Shown here: piece after piece, positions 11,257 to 23,579 of the stretch
Position numbering within the stretch: position 1 is the first letter of the stretch
How the letters are laid out: every line of letters begins with the position of its first letter
Assembly (NCBI GenBank): GCA_964030475.1
Contig: CAXIPT010000007.1
Span: 366,489-430,488, forward strand
DNA: 64,000 bases
Origin: Tethya wilhelma
Lineage: Eukaryota; Porifera; Demospongiae; Tethyida; Tethyidae
Direction of reading: 5' to 3'
Program-made: the position numbers and the translations under genes
Notes under the pieces: model-generated
Told to the model about the DNA's origin: nothing
The model's database searches: none
Seen by the model: only the letters and a program-made list of their open reading frames with translations

Positions 11257-12521
11257 CACACACACAGGGTAAAGGTTTCATGGACACTTATTGGGTGGAG
11301 CAAACTAAACAATCCAACTCGGACATGGACGGGCAAACAATGCTCAATCCATTCCAACGTCAAAAGATCAAACAGAACTCCCCACCGACGGAAATCCTTC
11401 AAAACCGCCCCCTCACCCCCTCGGCTATAATCACCACGGTCCCCTCCCCCATGGCCTCTCGTACCCCCTCGCCTCCCACCCCTCGAATATCACTAGCACG
11501 GATGGAAAATAACTCAACCACTTCACCCTATCTCTCGCCAACTGAAACACGGAAACAGTACCGCACGACCGCACACAAACCAGACGAATGGCCTCAGGCA
11601 GACAGACGCTTCAGCGAAGATACAAAGTTACGAACTATGGCCGAACAGCTGCAGCAACGGCAGCAAGAACAGGAGCAGGGACCGCAGGAGAGCTTGAGAT
11701 GGAATACGCTCCCTCTCTTACAGTGTCAGGAGCACCTACTCAATCTGCCGGGGGATCGGGACTCTAACATGATCGGGCGCACCGGGATCCCTCTCTCCAA
11801 CGCACCGTACCTTGGTAGAAACAGCGAGAGGAGAAACACCGTAAACAGCATAGACCAGGCCGAGCTGCAGTCACTGATTCAGGCACACCGGGCTCGTCTC
11901 CAAGTACCAAACCACACCTACCCAACCACGCCCCTCTGGAGTGCCTCGAACTACTCCTCTGAGGCTCAGTTCAGCACCATCAACTTCCTTCCCAACGACG
12001 TGTCAGAGCTGAACCTGCTGAATGTCAGGAACAGTGTGAGTGGCCCTTTACCTACCATCATGGAGAGCAGCATCGGAGCAGCTCAGGTGGCATCCTTTGC
12101 AGCTATGGCAGAGGAGAACGCGAAACAAGCTCAGAGGATTGCTGACTGGGCCAGAGGGCTGGCTAGGCTGGTGGGGGAGGTGGAGAAGACCGATAAACCA
12201 AACGGGGATATCCCACGGGAAGGTTCCTCTGTGGACGTCTTTCCCTACAACACCGATCTAGAAGGACTGGGGGGAGAAGAGAATGAGGTCAAAGGACGTC
12301 CTATCATGCGAGTTGGCAGTCCAATCCAATCCTCTTCCTCTAATAGGGGGGGCTGCCCCCTGGGGTTCACGGGGGAGAGAAGACGGACTATTTCTACGAG
12401 TGAGGGGGGTGGGTGTTTAGAGGAGCTAGATGGACTGCAGAGAGGAGGTGAGCAGCTGGCTCTTGAGAGTGGCCAGCCAGACAGCTCACTGAGTCTTGGC
12501 AGCAGATGTAACGTCATGTGA
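5696..12521 (+). CDS. H-NOX (heme NO/O2 binding) nucleotide cyclase, sGC beta-like, with long C-terminal extension
   Basis: Predicted gas-sensing class III cyclase of 992 residues. Exons: 5696-6472, 6967-7154, 8321-8450, 9242-9514, 10344-10500, 10843-10952, 11050-11139, 11268-12521, all phase-consistent. H-NOX domain about 1-180 with proximal heme ligand His104 (LDDLHEYL) and a Y133-x-T135-x-R137 version of the YxSxR motif. HNOBA/PAS-like region about 200-340, coiled-coil linker about 355-400, cyclase domain about 405-575. Metal aspartates D418 (FSDIVSF) and D462 (ETIGDAY), transition-state N535 and R539 are present, so one chain carries the full set. Purine selection is mixed: E458 is guanylate-type, but D528 (RYDVFGD) stands where guanylate cyclases have Cys. 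The last exon encodes a Ser/Pro/Gln-rich tail absent from vertebrate sGC, resembling the extended atypical cyclases of arthropods and nematodes. Whether it makes cGMP or cAMP is open. Confidence 0.92.
6483..6550. repeat. (GT)n microsatellite, cyclase intron 1
   Basis: GT-rich run starting about 10 bp after the donor at 6473. A matching CA run (6920-6961) precedes the acceptor of the same intron. Confidence 0.9.
6920..6961. repeat. (CA)n microsatellite, cyclase intron 1
   Basis: CA run ending five bases before the acceptor of exon 2 at 6967. Confidence 0.9.
8002..8210. mobile_element. MITE, TACCGTATAGC family, copy 1
   Basis: 209-bp inverted-repeat element in cyclase intron 2. It starts TACCGTATAGCGGGAA and ends with the complement (TTCCTGCTATACGGTA). 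The interior is itself largely self-complementary around GGGGGAAAATTT. No coding capacity. A second good copy is at 58069-58262 and a divergent one at 61873-62103. Confidence 0.85.
8487..8541. repeat. (GT)n microsatellite, cyclase intron 3
   Basis: GT run about 35 bp after the donor at 8451. Confidence 0.9.
9165..9238. repeat. (CT)n microsatellite, cyclase intron 3
   Basis: CT run beside an N at 9164. It runs straight into the CAG acceptor of the cyclase exon at 9242, so it is the polypyrimidine tract. Confidence 0.95.
9529..9640. repeat. G-rich minisatellite, about 35 bp x 3
   Basis: Three near-copies of a unit containing GGGGGTCATGTTGAAA and GGGGAGAGGG just after the donor at 9515. Many runs of four or more G lie on the sense strand, so G-quadruplex formation in the transcript is possible. 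Confidence 0.8.
10258..10327. repeat. (CT)n microsatellite, cyclase intron 4
   Basis: CT run beside an N at 10257, upstream of the acceptor at 10344. Confidence 0.95.
10501..10638. repeat. (GT)n microsatellite at a splice donor
   Basis: The intron after the exon 10344-10500 begins inside this GT array, with an N at 10546. The donor could be any of dozens of identical GT steps; phase with exon 10843-10952 fixes it at 10501. Confidence 0.9.
11181..11267. repeat. (CT)n then (CA)n compound microsatellite
   Basis: CT run 11181-11241 followed by CA 11242-11267 ending in the CAG acceptor of the terminal cyclase exon. N at 11180. Confidence 0.95.
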
Positions 12522-12889
12522 TAGAAGTATGCTGTACAATAATATGTTTTTGTTTTTTTCGAACTTTGTGCACCTGGTAGATTTCTCTCTATGTATGTAT
12601 GTGTGTGTGTGTGTGTGTGTGTGACTGTTTATTTATTCAAGATGCACTACAGTTATGATCATATATTCTTGCACTATTCATTTCTCTTTATACTGAATCT
12701 ATATTATGTCTTGATAGTAGGAAAATGAACATTAATGGCAGGGGCTGTATGATATCAGTGGACAATACAACATAATACATAGGTGGGGGCTAGCTGTATG
12801 TAGTGCTAGACTAGTAGTACATGTATTATCTGCACACATGACTGTCACATGATCTCATTAATTCCCGATGTGATGTAATAATGATGTCA
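12522..12889. other. Convergent intergenic spacer
   Basis: 3' ends of the cyclase (plus) and coiled-coil gene (minus) face each other across 368 bp. It contains a short GT run at about 12600-12622 and no further coding signal. Confidence 0.6.
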
Positions 12890-14860
12890 CTAGTAGCTGT
12901 CCGGTGCCTCGGTTCCATCCAGCTCTCTGATGAGACCCAACAGAAGAGGGCTCTGTTTCACCACCCTTATCTCGGAGTGCATCACCTGTCGCCAAGGAAG
13001 GAGTGATAATAATGAGTGAACATGCTATCAATATATCTCTACCCCAGCCTTGTACATGTACCCCTGTACCCAGGCCCACTCCTCAGTGTGAGGTCAATTA
13101 AAGGAGAGTTAGAGCCTGGGTGTGAGCAAGCAATAATTATGGTGAGTACACATTATTTTAGTGATCAAAGAAATTTTGTGGGTAAAATATACTTTGCAAT
13201 GTATATATGCATATATAGCTTCACCTCTCGTGTCTTGTCGATGAGCTGATCCAATTCCAGAATCTCTGCGTCCGCCTTGGAGAGGTTCTCCTTCAGCACA
13301 CGTACCTTCAAACATTACATCACCATTACATCACCATTAATTAACATGAAACAATACACTATGATTGTGTATACAGTTGTGACATTAAATACCTTTTCTG
13401 ATGATTTTGTCTTGTAGTTTTGCACGTAAGAAGTCAGCCTCTCAAACTCTTCAAGAGCCTCTCTCTTTGCCAGAGAAAACTCTCTCTCCATCTCACTTAG
13501 CTACGTGCAAAGACAGTCATTAAAATTTTGCAAAATGCCTGAGGTTATGCACCAATGGTTGTAGTACCTTTAGTTGTAGAGTAAGATTCTCTCTCATTAA
13601 GTCTCTGTGTTTTGATTGGTCACCTTTGCTGCCGAGGGATGCCAAAGCCACACCCATTTCCTTCCTCAATTGGCCACATCCACTGCAAGAAGGGACGGAG
13701 TGATTTGTGGTTGAAAGGTCGGCCCAGTTCACGTGTTTCTCCACCACAGATGGTGGCTGCCGGAGTGAGTCCAAGACTGATTGCTTCTCCTCTAAAGCTT
13801 TCTGCTTCTCTGCTAGATATTTACGGTAAGTAGCTATCTCAGCTTCAAGCTCCGAGTTAGACTCAGCAATGGCTGCTCTCTCAGCCTCTGAGAATTCCAA
13901 CGACTCCTTTAGCTTCTTATTCTCTCTCTACAAGGAGGAACAAAACACATTTCAAGTTTTCCTAACATTACTAGCCTCATTTCCAGTCATGCCCTCTCAT
14001 CAAGAATCTTGACAAACATTCTATAAATACAGCCGACCATCATCAGTGAATATGGTTACATACAGTCTGGGAATGACACTATAGTCAGAGCATCAAGCCA
14101 GCGATCCATTTGAGTGACGGTGGTGGTGTTACTTACTTGCAAAGAGTGGACATATTTCGTCATCTTTCTGATTATTTTACCATTCTCAGTCTCCTTGCTA
14201 TGGGACACAAGAACATCAAAGGATGAGACCACACCCACAAAGATTGGCTATAGCTTACGTCTCTTTAACTTTTATCATTTCTTGTTGAACTCGTGACACA
14301 GCTTTTAAGAGTGCTGATTCAGCAAGCAGCTTCCCACACACACGAGGATAAGTGGAATCACGAAAATGTCGGAGCTCAGCACACTCCTGGAGACAGATCG
14401 CAAAACCATGCCAACACACAAATTATGATAATGGTCAGGACAAACTTGATCTATATCATTGCCATCTTTCCAACCTTGGTGAGTTGATCACAAGTGGCTG
14501 TGGACTGAGAAAGCCTCTCCTCCCAGCCCTCTTTCTCCTTGGCTAGTTCACCTCGGGTGTCATAGATCTGTGCCTTATTCTCAGCAATTAGTGCAATCAC
14601 CACTTCCTATAAGTAGATGATTGAACTGATACTGTAAACCATGAGCACTTGATGTGTGCCTAGTTTATGACAAACCGTACCTTGAGCTCTTCTATCTTTC
14701 TTAGCTTTGTAAAGAGACTTTTTGATCTCTCTACTTGTTCCTGCAAGATGCTGGCCCTCTCTATGCTCTCGTGGTAGAGCCTCTTGTACACTGCTGCTTC
14801 AGAGCACTCTTTTCCATTGAGCTGATAGCCATTTGCAGGCAATTCAACTTCCAATGCCAT
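12890..14860 (-). CDS. Coiled-coil protein of unknown function, 381 aa, 8 exons
   Basis: Exons on the minus strand: 14681-14860, 14475-14606, 14259-14386, 14137-14197, 13568-13927, 13393-13500, 13225-13305, 12890-12985. All junctions are phase-consistent and the summed length is 1146 nt with one terminal stop, which supports the model. The chain is rich in Glu, Lys, Gln and Leu and predicted to be coiled-coil almost throughout, for example EAEIATYRKYLAEKQKALEEK in part of exon 5, with one non-helical stretch around VNWADLSTT and a CSGCGQL pair of cysteines. No signal peptide, membrane segment or enzymatic motif is visible. It may be a centrosomal, ciliary or cytoskeletal scaffold, but I do not recognise the family. 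It shares a 155-bp divergent promoter region with SIRT4. Confidence 0.85.
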
Positions 14861-15015
14861 GCTTCCTCGTTTGAATCAGTTTGAAAAGCCCGGCAAGTTT
14901 GGTGCGCTTTAACTAGAAAACGACGGTGTGCATTATATGGAGTAGGCCTAAGCAAGCCCAAACTGATTCTGTTTCCAGGCAAGTGTTATGTCACTGTGTG
15001 TGATATCTAGTCGTG
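14861..15015. promoter_or_regulatory. Compact bidirectional promoter, coiled-coil gene / SIRT4
   Basis: Only 155 bp separate the start codons of two divergent genes, so both promoters and 5' UTRs must share this segment or lie inside the first exons. Confidence 0.6.
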
Positions 15016-15951
15016 ATGAGACTGAGTTGCTTTCGTCTGCTCCGAAGATGTCCTCTCTTCAACCAGCAGCTGGAGCAGCCCTCCCAGTCATTCGTCCCCC
15101 GCCACTCTTCTCTCTCTACAGCAGATCTACACGCACTGGAACGTTTCTTGCTCTCTTCTGAGCGTCTCTTTGTCATGACGGGCGCTGGTATATCCACAGA
15201 GAGTGGCATCAAGGACTATCGTTCGGAAGGGGTCGGGCTGTATGCCACCACAACACATCGTCCCACAACTTATGGCGATTTTCTCAAGAGTTCTTCAGTG
15301 AGACAGCGTTATTGGGCCAGAAATGCCACAGCCTGGCCCATTTTTTCATCATTTCGTCCCAACTTGTCGCACAAGTTTCTTGCAACATTAGAACACAAGG
15401 GTCGTTTGAATTGGCTTGTCACTCAGAATGTTGATAACCTCCATCACAAAGCTGGCTCACGAAGAATGACTGAGCTCCATGGTACAGTGTTCAGTGTCAT
15501 CTGCTTGAACTGTCAGACCATGATCCCGCGAAGTGAACTCCAGGAGAGAATATATCGTGAAAACCCACACTGGACGACAAAATCAGAAGGACAAGCACCA
15601 GACGCTGACGTATTTGTTCCGGAAAGTTCCATCCATTCATTCCGTACCCCTCACTGTGAGAGGTGTGGAGGCACTCTCAAACCTGACGTGGTGTTCTTTG
15701 GTGGGACAGTCCCCAAACAGAGGGTGGAGGAAATCAACCAGAGGTTACGTGAGTCCGACGCCTGCCTGGTAGTGGGGTCGTCATTGGAGACATACTCTTC
15801 CTTCAGGTACATCCGTGAAGCCAAGGAGCTTGGCCTGGCCATTGTGATATTAAATATAGGAGCCACCAGAGGAGATGGGCTGGCTGATGTGAAGATTGTG
15901 GGCAGAAGTGGAGAGGCTTTTCAATGGATAATGGACAGAAACACGTTGTGA
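15016..15951 (+). CDS. SIRT4: Mitochondrial sirtuin SIRT4, intronless
   Basis: NAD-dependent class II sirtuin of 311 residues. The family (SIRT4) acts in mitochondria as lipoamidase, ADP-ribosyltransferase and deacylase on metabolic enzymes. The N-terminus (MRLSCFRLLRRCP) is Arg-rich without acids, as in a mitochondrial presequence. Rossmann motif T54-GAGIS with TESGIKDYRSE (family usually GIPDYRS; here Lys replaces Pro), TQNVD at 136-140, catalytic His155 in ELHGTVFS, structural zinc cysteines C163, C166, C214, C217, then KPDVVFFGG and VVGSSL. ATG at 15016 chosen because it gives the presequence; the reading frame is open slightly upstream but offers no other ATG. The lack of introns, among multi-exon neighbours, could reflect ancient retroposition or simple intron loss. 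Confidence 0.95.
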   Translation: MRLSCFRLLRRCPLFNQQLEQPSQSFVPRHSSLSTADLHALERFLLSSERLFVMTGAGISTESGIKDYRSEGVGLYATTTHRPTTYGDFLKSSSVRQRYWARNATAWPIFSSFRPNLSHKFLATLEHKGRLNWLVTQNVDNLHHKAGSRRMTELHGTVFSVICLNCQTMIPRSELQERIYRENPHWTTKSEGQAPDADVFVPESSIHSFRTPHCERCGGTLKPDVVFFGGTVPKQRVEEINQRLRESDACLVVGSSLETYSSFRYIREAKELGLAIVILNIGATRGDGLADVKIVGRSGEAFQWIMDRNTL

Positions 15952-16315
15952 TTTCGTTTTTATCTCCAACATTGTATATGCATGCACTATGTAAAAAAAT
16001 CAAGGGCTTATAAAATAAAGGGAAGATTTGGAGTTGGAGTTTATAATTATGCCCTTAGTAAAATCATAGGCAATTGGGCGCATTCACAACCAGACGACCA
16101 TTACCCAATAGACGGTTTAGTAGGGAAATGGTCGATACGTTCACAAGTGAACTTTCGTGGGTGGGGCTCATTCCGCAGGCGCGCGCGCGGCAAATGAACA
16201 GTTGGAAGAAGACAGCAGTTGAGTTTTTTGTGGTAGCCGAGTCATTTGAGTTTCTTCACAACTGAAGTGTTGTGTTTGCTGAAATTATGCAGTTGGTTGA
16301 AAGTTTAATTGTGCT
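15952..16315. other. Spacer upstream of the Kelch-ROCO gene
   Basis: 364 bp between SIRT4 and the next start codon; promoter presumed. A GCGCGCGC run at 16178-16189 is locally unusual. No ORF of note. Confidence 0.4.
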
Positions 16316-18805
16316 ATGGAATATATAAAAGAACAATTGGATGTTACTGAGGTAGGTAATTAAATTTTGTTTGCTGTGTGAAAGAAAATTCACTGTAATG
16401 AACACCTTTTGGCTGCTAGATTTTTACACCGTAATTTTTTTAATACCTTGAGAATGGAGCTACTGATAAATCCAAATTTTTTCCTTTTGCAAAAAAAAAA
16501 AAAAAAAAAGATTCTGGTAACAACGCAAAAATTTGTTGCACGCGGCTGTTCTGCTGTTTGTTTGTAGAAAATAACAAATAGCGCTATTTTACAGAAGCTC
16601 AGCTTCTCACAAACAACACTGAGCTAGCTGTAAACAAAAACATTTCTATCACCATGGCAACGGTTGCTATAGTGATGTTGCCGCAGTTGCGACTCCAACT
16701 AGCCACTGAGTGTGCACTTTATCTAAGCAGTAGTTACTAGTGTTGAAGATGGTGTTTGTTTTCTTTGTTGCAGGTGGCCATCACTCACCCCCTTGTCTCC
16801 ATGGACTGGGAGGAGCTACCTCAGTTGCCATGGGAGATGTACATTGCCAAGTCAGTATTGTACAATGGGCGTGTCTACGTGGGAGGGGGTGATGTGTGGG
16901 GGGAGGAGGAGAAGGAGGCCACATTATTGTACCTTGACCCTGCGGGGGGTCAATGGAAGAAGATAATGACACCAACAAGACGTTATGGTCTAGCCATCTA
17001 CAATGGCCGCCTGCTGTTAGTCGGAGGTATGAAATATCCTGGTGATAGAGAGACGAACAAACTGTGGCAGCTGCTAAGTAATGAAGAAGATAATGGAAAG
17101 AACTGGAAAGACGACGTCATTCCTCCGATGCCTACAGCAAGACATGGACCCTCTGTTGTTGGTCACAAAGAAGCACTCCTTGTAGCTGGTGGCTACAATG
17201 GCGGCATGATCGACAGTGTAGAACTCTACATTCCCCAGCAAAGACAATGGCTGTCCACAACACCCCTCCCTCAGCCATGTTATGACATGTCATCTACAAC
17301 TGTGGGCAGCTGTCTCTTCTTGGCAGGTGGGGTTGAACAAGGCACAGCCATGTACAGCTGCAACATGGATGACATCATGGTGTCTCCTTCAACCCTCCAC
17401 TGGACAGAGACAGCCATCCCACTAGAGTACACATCGCTAACGACACACCAAGGAGTCCTCCTAGCAATAGGAGGATGGACAGGTTCATCTATCAGCTCCA
17501 CCATGATGGCCTACTGCTACAACAGCCAACAATGGCACCCCTTCTATGACCTCCCTATACCCCTAGACCATACCTCCACTGCCACTACATCCACAGGAGA
17601 TGTAGTGGCCATCGGAGGGAGCACCCTCCACGGCTGGGTCTGGGGCCGGTCTTCAAGAGCATTCAAACTTCATCTAAACAGTAAGTGCTACATTTTACAT
17701 CTCTAACCACATGTTTCTGACCCCCTGTCTAGCTACACTCACCATGCACATCCCCTAACAGCTTTAAACACTTCCTAAAAGTAAGACCAACATTTTGCAT
17801 CTCTTACCAGACCTCTCTGACCTCCATGTTGGCTGCTATGGCCTCACATACCTCCTTCTTTGTCTTTTGTCAGCCATTTTGTACACAAAATTTCTAATCT
17901 CCTCTCTAGCAACTTTTACACTCTCTATACTCTTTCCTTACTACCTTAAACTTGTTGTACAAATTAAGAGCAATATTTTGCACCTCTAAAGAGACGTCTC
18001 TGACGTCCATGCTAGCTGTAAATGACCATTTTGTCTCTTTGCAGCTTCTTTGCCAACCATTGTTAATGATATGCACGTTGGTAATGACATGAATTATCTA
18101 TGGTAATGAGATGCAAATCTGTGGTCATGTTAAACTACGCGATGTTAATTTGTGCGTGTTCTTTACTACAGGAGCTATTGGAGGGGTTGTAAAATGCGTT
18201 TTTGTTTATTTTAAAGTTGTTGTTTTCCAGATGAAGCTGCTCTTGGGCTCTCCAACATCATTCTCAGAGGTGTTCAAAGTGGTCTCCTTGCTTCAGTTGA
18301 AAGGGCTCTGACACTAGTGAAGGAGCACTCCCACTCCTCCCAGCCAGACGATGGTAGTCCACTACTGGACTTCTTGGGTCACAGTTCTTCTCCCAATGTA
18401 AGTTTGTCCGTTTGTTGGTATGTTAAATGACTAGTGTGTTTTCTCCATTTAAGGTATCATCCATTGAGCACTCATATTCTCCCCTAATGATTGCCACGGC
18501 TAATGGAGACACTAAGATGGTGGACGTTCTACTAGAGAATGGTGCCTCCCCTTCCTACAAGAACAAGGTTTAGTAAAAAGTGTAGAGCCTGATTGTTAAA
18601 GTGGTTGTTACTGTGTATGTGTATACACCTCCAGGACAGTGTGACTGCTGTTCATGTTGCCTGTAGCAAAGATAACCTCAAACTCGTCCAACAACTGGTG
18701 AACATTGATGGTGGAGTAACACAGCAAGCTACCAATCTACTGGAAATGACAGACAAGGTAATTATGCCATTTTTATTAGCAACACAAATACACTCATGTA
18801 CACAN

Positions 18806-18899
<94 letters not shown>

Positions 18900-21800
18900 T
18901 ACAGGATGGAAGAACAGTTCTCCATTATGCCTGTGGTTCTCATTGTGAAAGTGAAACTCTGAAATGGCTACTGGGGGAGGCACTTAGTGTGAAGTTGCTG
19001 AACAAGACAACCAATGTGATTATTATGAAATTTTTTTCTTTTAATTTGTGCAAAAAAAATGTTATGAATATTTTTCCTCTTCTGTCATTCTCAAATCAAC
19101 TTACTTATTGGGGGTTGTACTCTATACTTTCTCTAACTCTCAGACTGGCCTCACTCCTCTGTTGACAGCCTGTAGCAATGGAAATGTGGCAGCTGTGGAA
19201 GCACTTGTTACTCAGGACCAGCTTGACACAGCTGTATGTGATGAGAATGGCCAGGGTGCTCTACATCTGGCAGCCAAGAATGACTCATCATCTCTGGTTG
19301 AGCTGCTCCTTAAGAAGGGTGTTCAGAGTGATGCACAAGATTCCAAGGTGAAAAACTAATCTATCTACGGTCACATTAAATGTCATTATTGATTGCCTCA
19401 TATAATATCATGGTACAGGGAAACACTGCTCTACATGTCGCCCACAAGAAATCCAGCAGTTCTGTCATAACTGTTCTAATGAATGTGGACAATGGGAGAA
19501 TAGCACTGATCACAAACAAAGTAAGTATCTATATCTGTCACTGTCACTAAAGTTACTTTACAATACCATGACTCACTATTAACATACCATCAACTACTAG
19601 TGTTACTTCCATAGTCTAAAGAATGGACAGCTAAAACAGGTCTCTAGATCTATTTCAGTAGTAGCTATAGGTTTCTAGGCTCATTCCCAGGTTCTTCCCT
19701 CAGGAATATTTTCTGGGATGAGGCTAATAGGTCTCTAAGTTGACATGAAATTCAAAATAGAGTAGCTAATATGAATAAATTTATGTATATATACAACTGG
19801 TACAAACCCCGAAATTATTTTTTTTGCAAATTGGCCCATGGATCCAGGTACTAACATGCATATACATACACCTAGTCTATTGAGCTAGACCGAGTTGCAC
19901 TGAGGGTATAGCTGGATGGAATAACACATAGCTACCTCCAAAACAAGAACAAGGCTGGATTTCATTTTATCGTTTGTTCTTTTTCCCCTTATAGTCTGGA
20001 CAGCTTCCTGCTGACATTGAACCAGATGACAGTGAGTCATGCAGTTAAAGTGTGTGTGCATGTGCATATATGTGTGATGATGTATGTATGTGTCTGTGTG
20101 CATGTGTATTAGTTACATGTGTGTGTGTGCATTTGTGTGTGTGTGTGTCTATGTGTCTGTGTGTGTATTACATGTGTGTGTGTGTGTGCATTTGTGTGTG
20201 TGTGTGTCTATATGTGTCTGTGTGTGTATTATATGTGTGTGTGTGTGTGCATTTGTGTGTGTGTGTCTATATGTGTCTGTGTGTGTATTATATGTGTGTG
20301 TGTGCGTTTGTGTGTCTATTTGTCTGTGTGTGTATTACATGTGTGTGTGTGCATTTGTGTGTGTGTGTCTATTTGTCATGTGTGTGTATTACATGTGTGT
20401 GTGTGCATTTGTGTGTGTGTGTCTATGTGTCTGTGTCACACAGACACATAGACACACACATGTGTATTACATGTGTGTGTGTGCATTTGTGTGTGTGTGT
20501 CTATGTGTCTGTGTGTGTATTACATGTGTATATGTGTGCATTTATGTGTGTGTGTAATACTGTGTATGTGTGCACATGTAGAATTTACACCTGTACATGC
20601 TGTATACAACAGTTATCCCTCCTGAGATCAAGAAGAAAGGCCCAGAAGCAGTTCACTTGTATCTCGAGGCACTCACAGAGGGTCAAACCAAGATTCCACG
20701 ATGCAACCTGATCATACTCGGCCATGAACGTGTCGGCAAGACAAGCCTGTATCGCCTCCTGGTCCTCAAAGGATTCGACCCCAAGCAGGATTCCACAAGA
20801 GGGATTGATAACACCACTGTTGAGGCTCTCGACAGACGTAACGTGGCAGCTGAAGATTGGAGCGAGAAAGATGACCAAATGGTCCAAGAGCATGCAGACC
20901 AGCAGTTTGTGCAAGGTGTGATTGGAGCTCTACCATCAGACCTCCTAACACAGGGTGAGAGTGGGGTCGAAGGTCAAAGTGCTGAGAGAAAACCTCAAGT
21001 GCAGAGTACAACTGATGATGAAATCAATGAAGAGCTATCCAAGTTGGAACCAAGTATGAAGATGGTTCTAGAATCAAGAAAGAATCCACCAAAGGTCACT
21101 CCACCAAAAGCAGAAATCACAAAGACAAAAGTTAGGAGATCTTTTTTCAAATCTCTTTCGCAGGCACCAAAAAGACAAGATCCTAAAGCAGCCAAAGCTG
21201 CTCCGGCTCCTCCTTCTCACCTCCCTTCCTCTCAAGCCTCTGGAGATAAGCAGCCACAACTGAAGGATACAGCTGAAGCAATGGGTCGAGGCCACCCTGC
21301 TCCTCCTCAAGGTCGTAAATCAATTTTCAAACAATTTTTAAAAATGAAGGAGCCCCAACCTCAAGAGCCATCAAGGTCCACTGTCAGTGTTCAACCAGCA
21401 GATTCTGAAGTTATTTTTTCAGGCAGACAAGTTCGTAATGCACATAGAGCTGTTTCATCTCCTACTCCTCCTCAAGGTCGTACATCAATCTTCAGACGAT
21501 TATTTAAGAAGAAACAGCCCCAACCTCAAGAGCCATCACTCTCCAGTGTCCAACCTGCAGAAGCTGTTTCCATCAGACAGGCTCGGATGATCATTGAAGA
21601 GCTCATGGTGGGTACTCCTAAGAAGAAAATAGATCCTGTGCTCCTTTTGAATGCCCTGGATTTTGCTGGTCAAAAGGAGTACCGTCCAATGCACCACTGT
21701 TTCCTCACAAGTCGATCGGTGTACCTGGTGGTGTTCAACTTACAGCACGCTATCATCTACCTCAGGGCGACTGAATCTGCGATAGTCAACCCTTTCGTTG

Positions 21801-23530
21801 AAGTCAGGTACTGGCTTCATTCGATACACGTTCATACTCTCCCTTCAGTTTCTGGCCAGAAGAAAGCACTAGTGAGGAATGTGTGTCTTGTGGGCACTCA
21901 CCGAGCACCCAGGGATCCCAGCCAGGGAAAGAGCATTGGAAATGATGAGCTGAAGGAGATCAATGAACTGATAAGAGCCGAGCTAGAGGGTGATGACAGA
22001 TGCTTCAATCACCTCCATCTGATGGGCCCTGATCGGCAACAGCTCTTCTTAGCCGTAGAGAATTCCATCGATGGTAAAGAGGAGAAGGATCGTGAAGCCA
22101 GTGGAGCCAAGGCCCTTCAAAGGGAGGTGAAGGTGATGACCGATCGTCTTCCTTTCATTGAAGAAGACCTCCCAGTGAGTTGGCTCAACCTGGAGGCTAA
22201 ACTGGTGGAGTGGAGAGAGAAACTGCAAAAGGAAAACTCGTCTCTTCTTGTCCAACTAGACCAGGTGCTGAAGCTAGCCACACAGTGTGGTATTCACCGT
22301 CGAGAGGGTCAACTCTTGGCTCTGGAATTCTTCCACGAGACTGGCAAGATTGTCTACCTCAGTAAGTCCATGCAATGATCATTGCATACAGTAGAATTTA
22401 TTGCTTTTCTTTTCCTTCAGAACTTCTTCCTCGTCTCTTCATCACTGATGCCCAGCATGCTGAGCTGGAGGAGCTGGTGGTACTGGACCCAACATGGCTG
22501 ATTCGGGTGATGCAAAATGTCGTAGAGTTGAACTTCCGTGGATCTTCAGTCCAGACAAAGAATTCAGATGTCGTTCAACTTGAAAAAACAGGAGTAGCCT
22601 CAGCCAATCTTCTGAAGGCGTCCTGGTCTGGGTACCTCCTAGATGCTCAGTCATTCCATCAGTTCTGCCTCATGCTACAAGCAGAGTGTCTCATTCATCC
22701 CATCTCCTTCCATCCCTACCCCACAGAGCCACAGACCTCATCTCCTCCTAAGGACCAGCTCTACCTCGTCCCTGGGAAGCTACCAGACAAGATCGAAGAG
22801 GATCCCATTGAGTGCTCCAGATGGATCACGTTCTACTTTGATTTCCAAAAGTTCCTTCCTGATGAGCTTTATCATCGCTTCATCTGTCTACTGCTTGCAG
22901 AACACCAACGAAACAAGTCCATAGACAAACCATATCTCTCCAAGAAGGTGTGCCAGTTCTACAACATAGACGATTGTCACTGGAGTGTGGAGTTTGAGAA
23001 AGAACAACACAGACTAAAGATTTCTGTGCTGTAAGATTTTAACCTTTTTGTCTATAAACTCCAGTTCTTAATACTTGTTATTATGCTTCTATTTTTACAG
23101 TACTAGCAGTAATGAGCCGAGAAAGCCTTCCCATCACATACACACCATCCATACTGAGTACCTCCGAAAGATTTGCACCCTCAGTAACCTGGAAGGACTG
23201 AGACATGCTGGTGGCCCTCTACTGGCTCCCTGTGGGAAGTGTGGAGAGACAAATATCGTGAAATACGTCAAGTACTATGAAGGAGAGGACCAGCCGTCCA
23301 AGTCTAACTGTCCCAAGTGCTTGGAGAGCTATGATGTCAACCAACTGTTGATGGATAGCCAGGTATAAAGCCTATATAAGTAAGAAATGCTGACAAGAGG
23401 TTCATTAACTTGTACTTTCATCTCCTGCACAGGGTAAACTCCAAACTGCAGCGACAGATGCAACAATGGAAGGTTTGTGTGCATGTGGGTAATTGATGCA
23501 CATGTATTCTTAGTATAATATGTCACCAGT

Positions 23531-23579
<49 letters not shown>

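Noticed and set aside
12558..12640. Extra exon or RNA gene after the cyclase stop
   Set aside because: Only a T-rich stretch and a GT run; nothing supports a gene.
20052..20711. Cys/Val-rich ORFs of up to 219 codons
   Set aside because: They are readings of GT-rich intronic repeats before the Roc exon.
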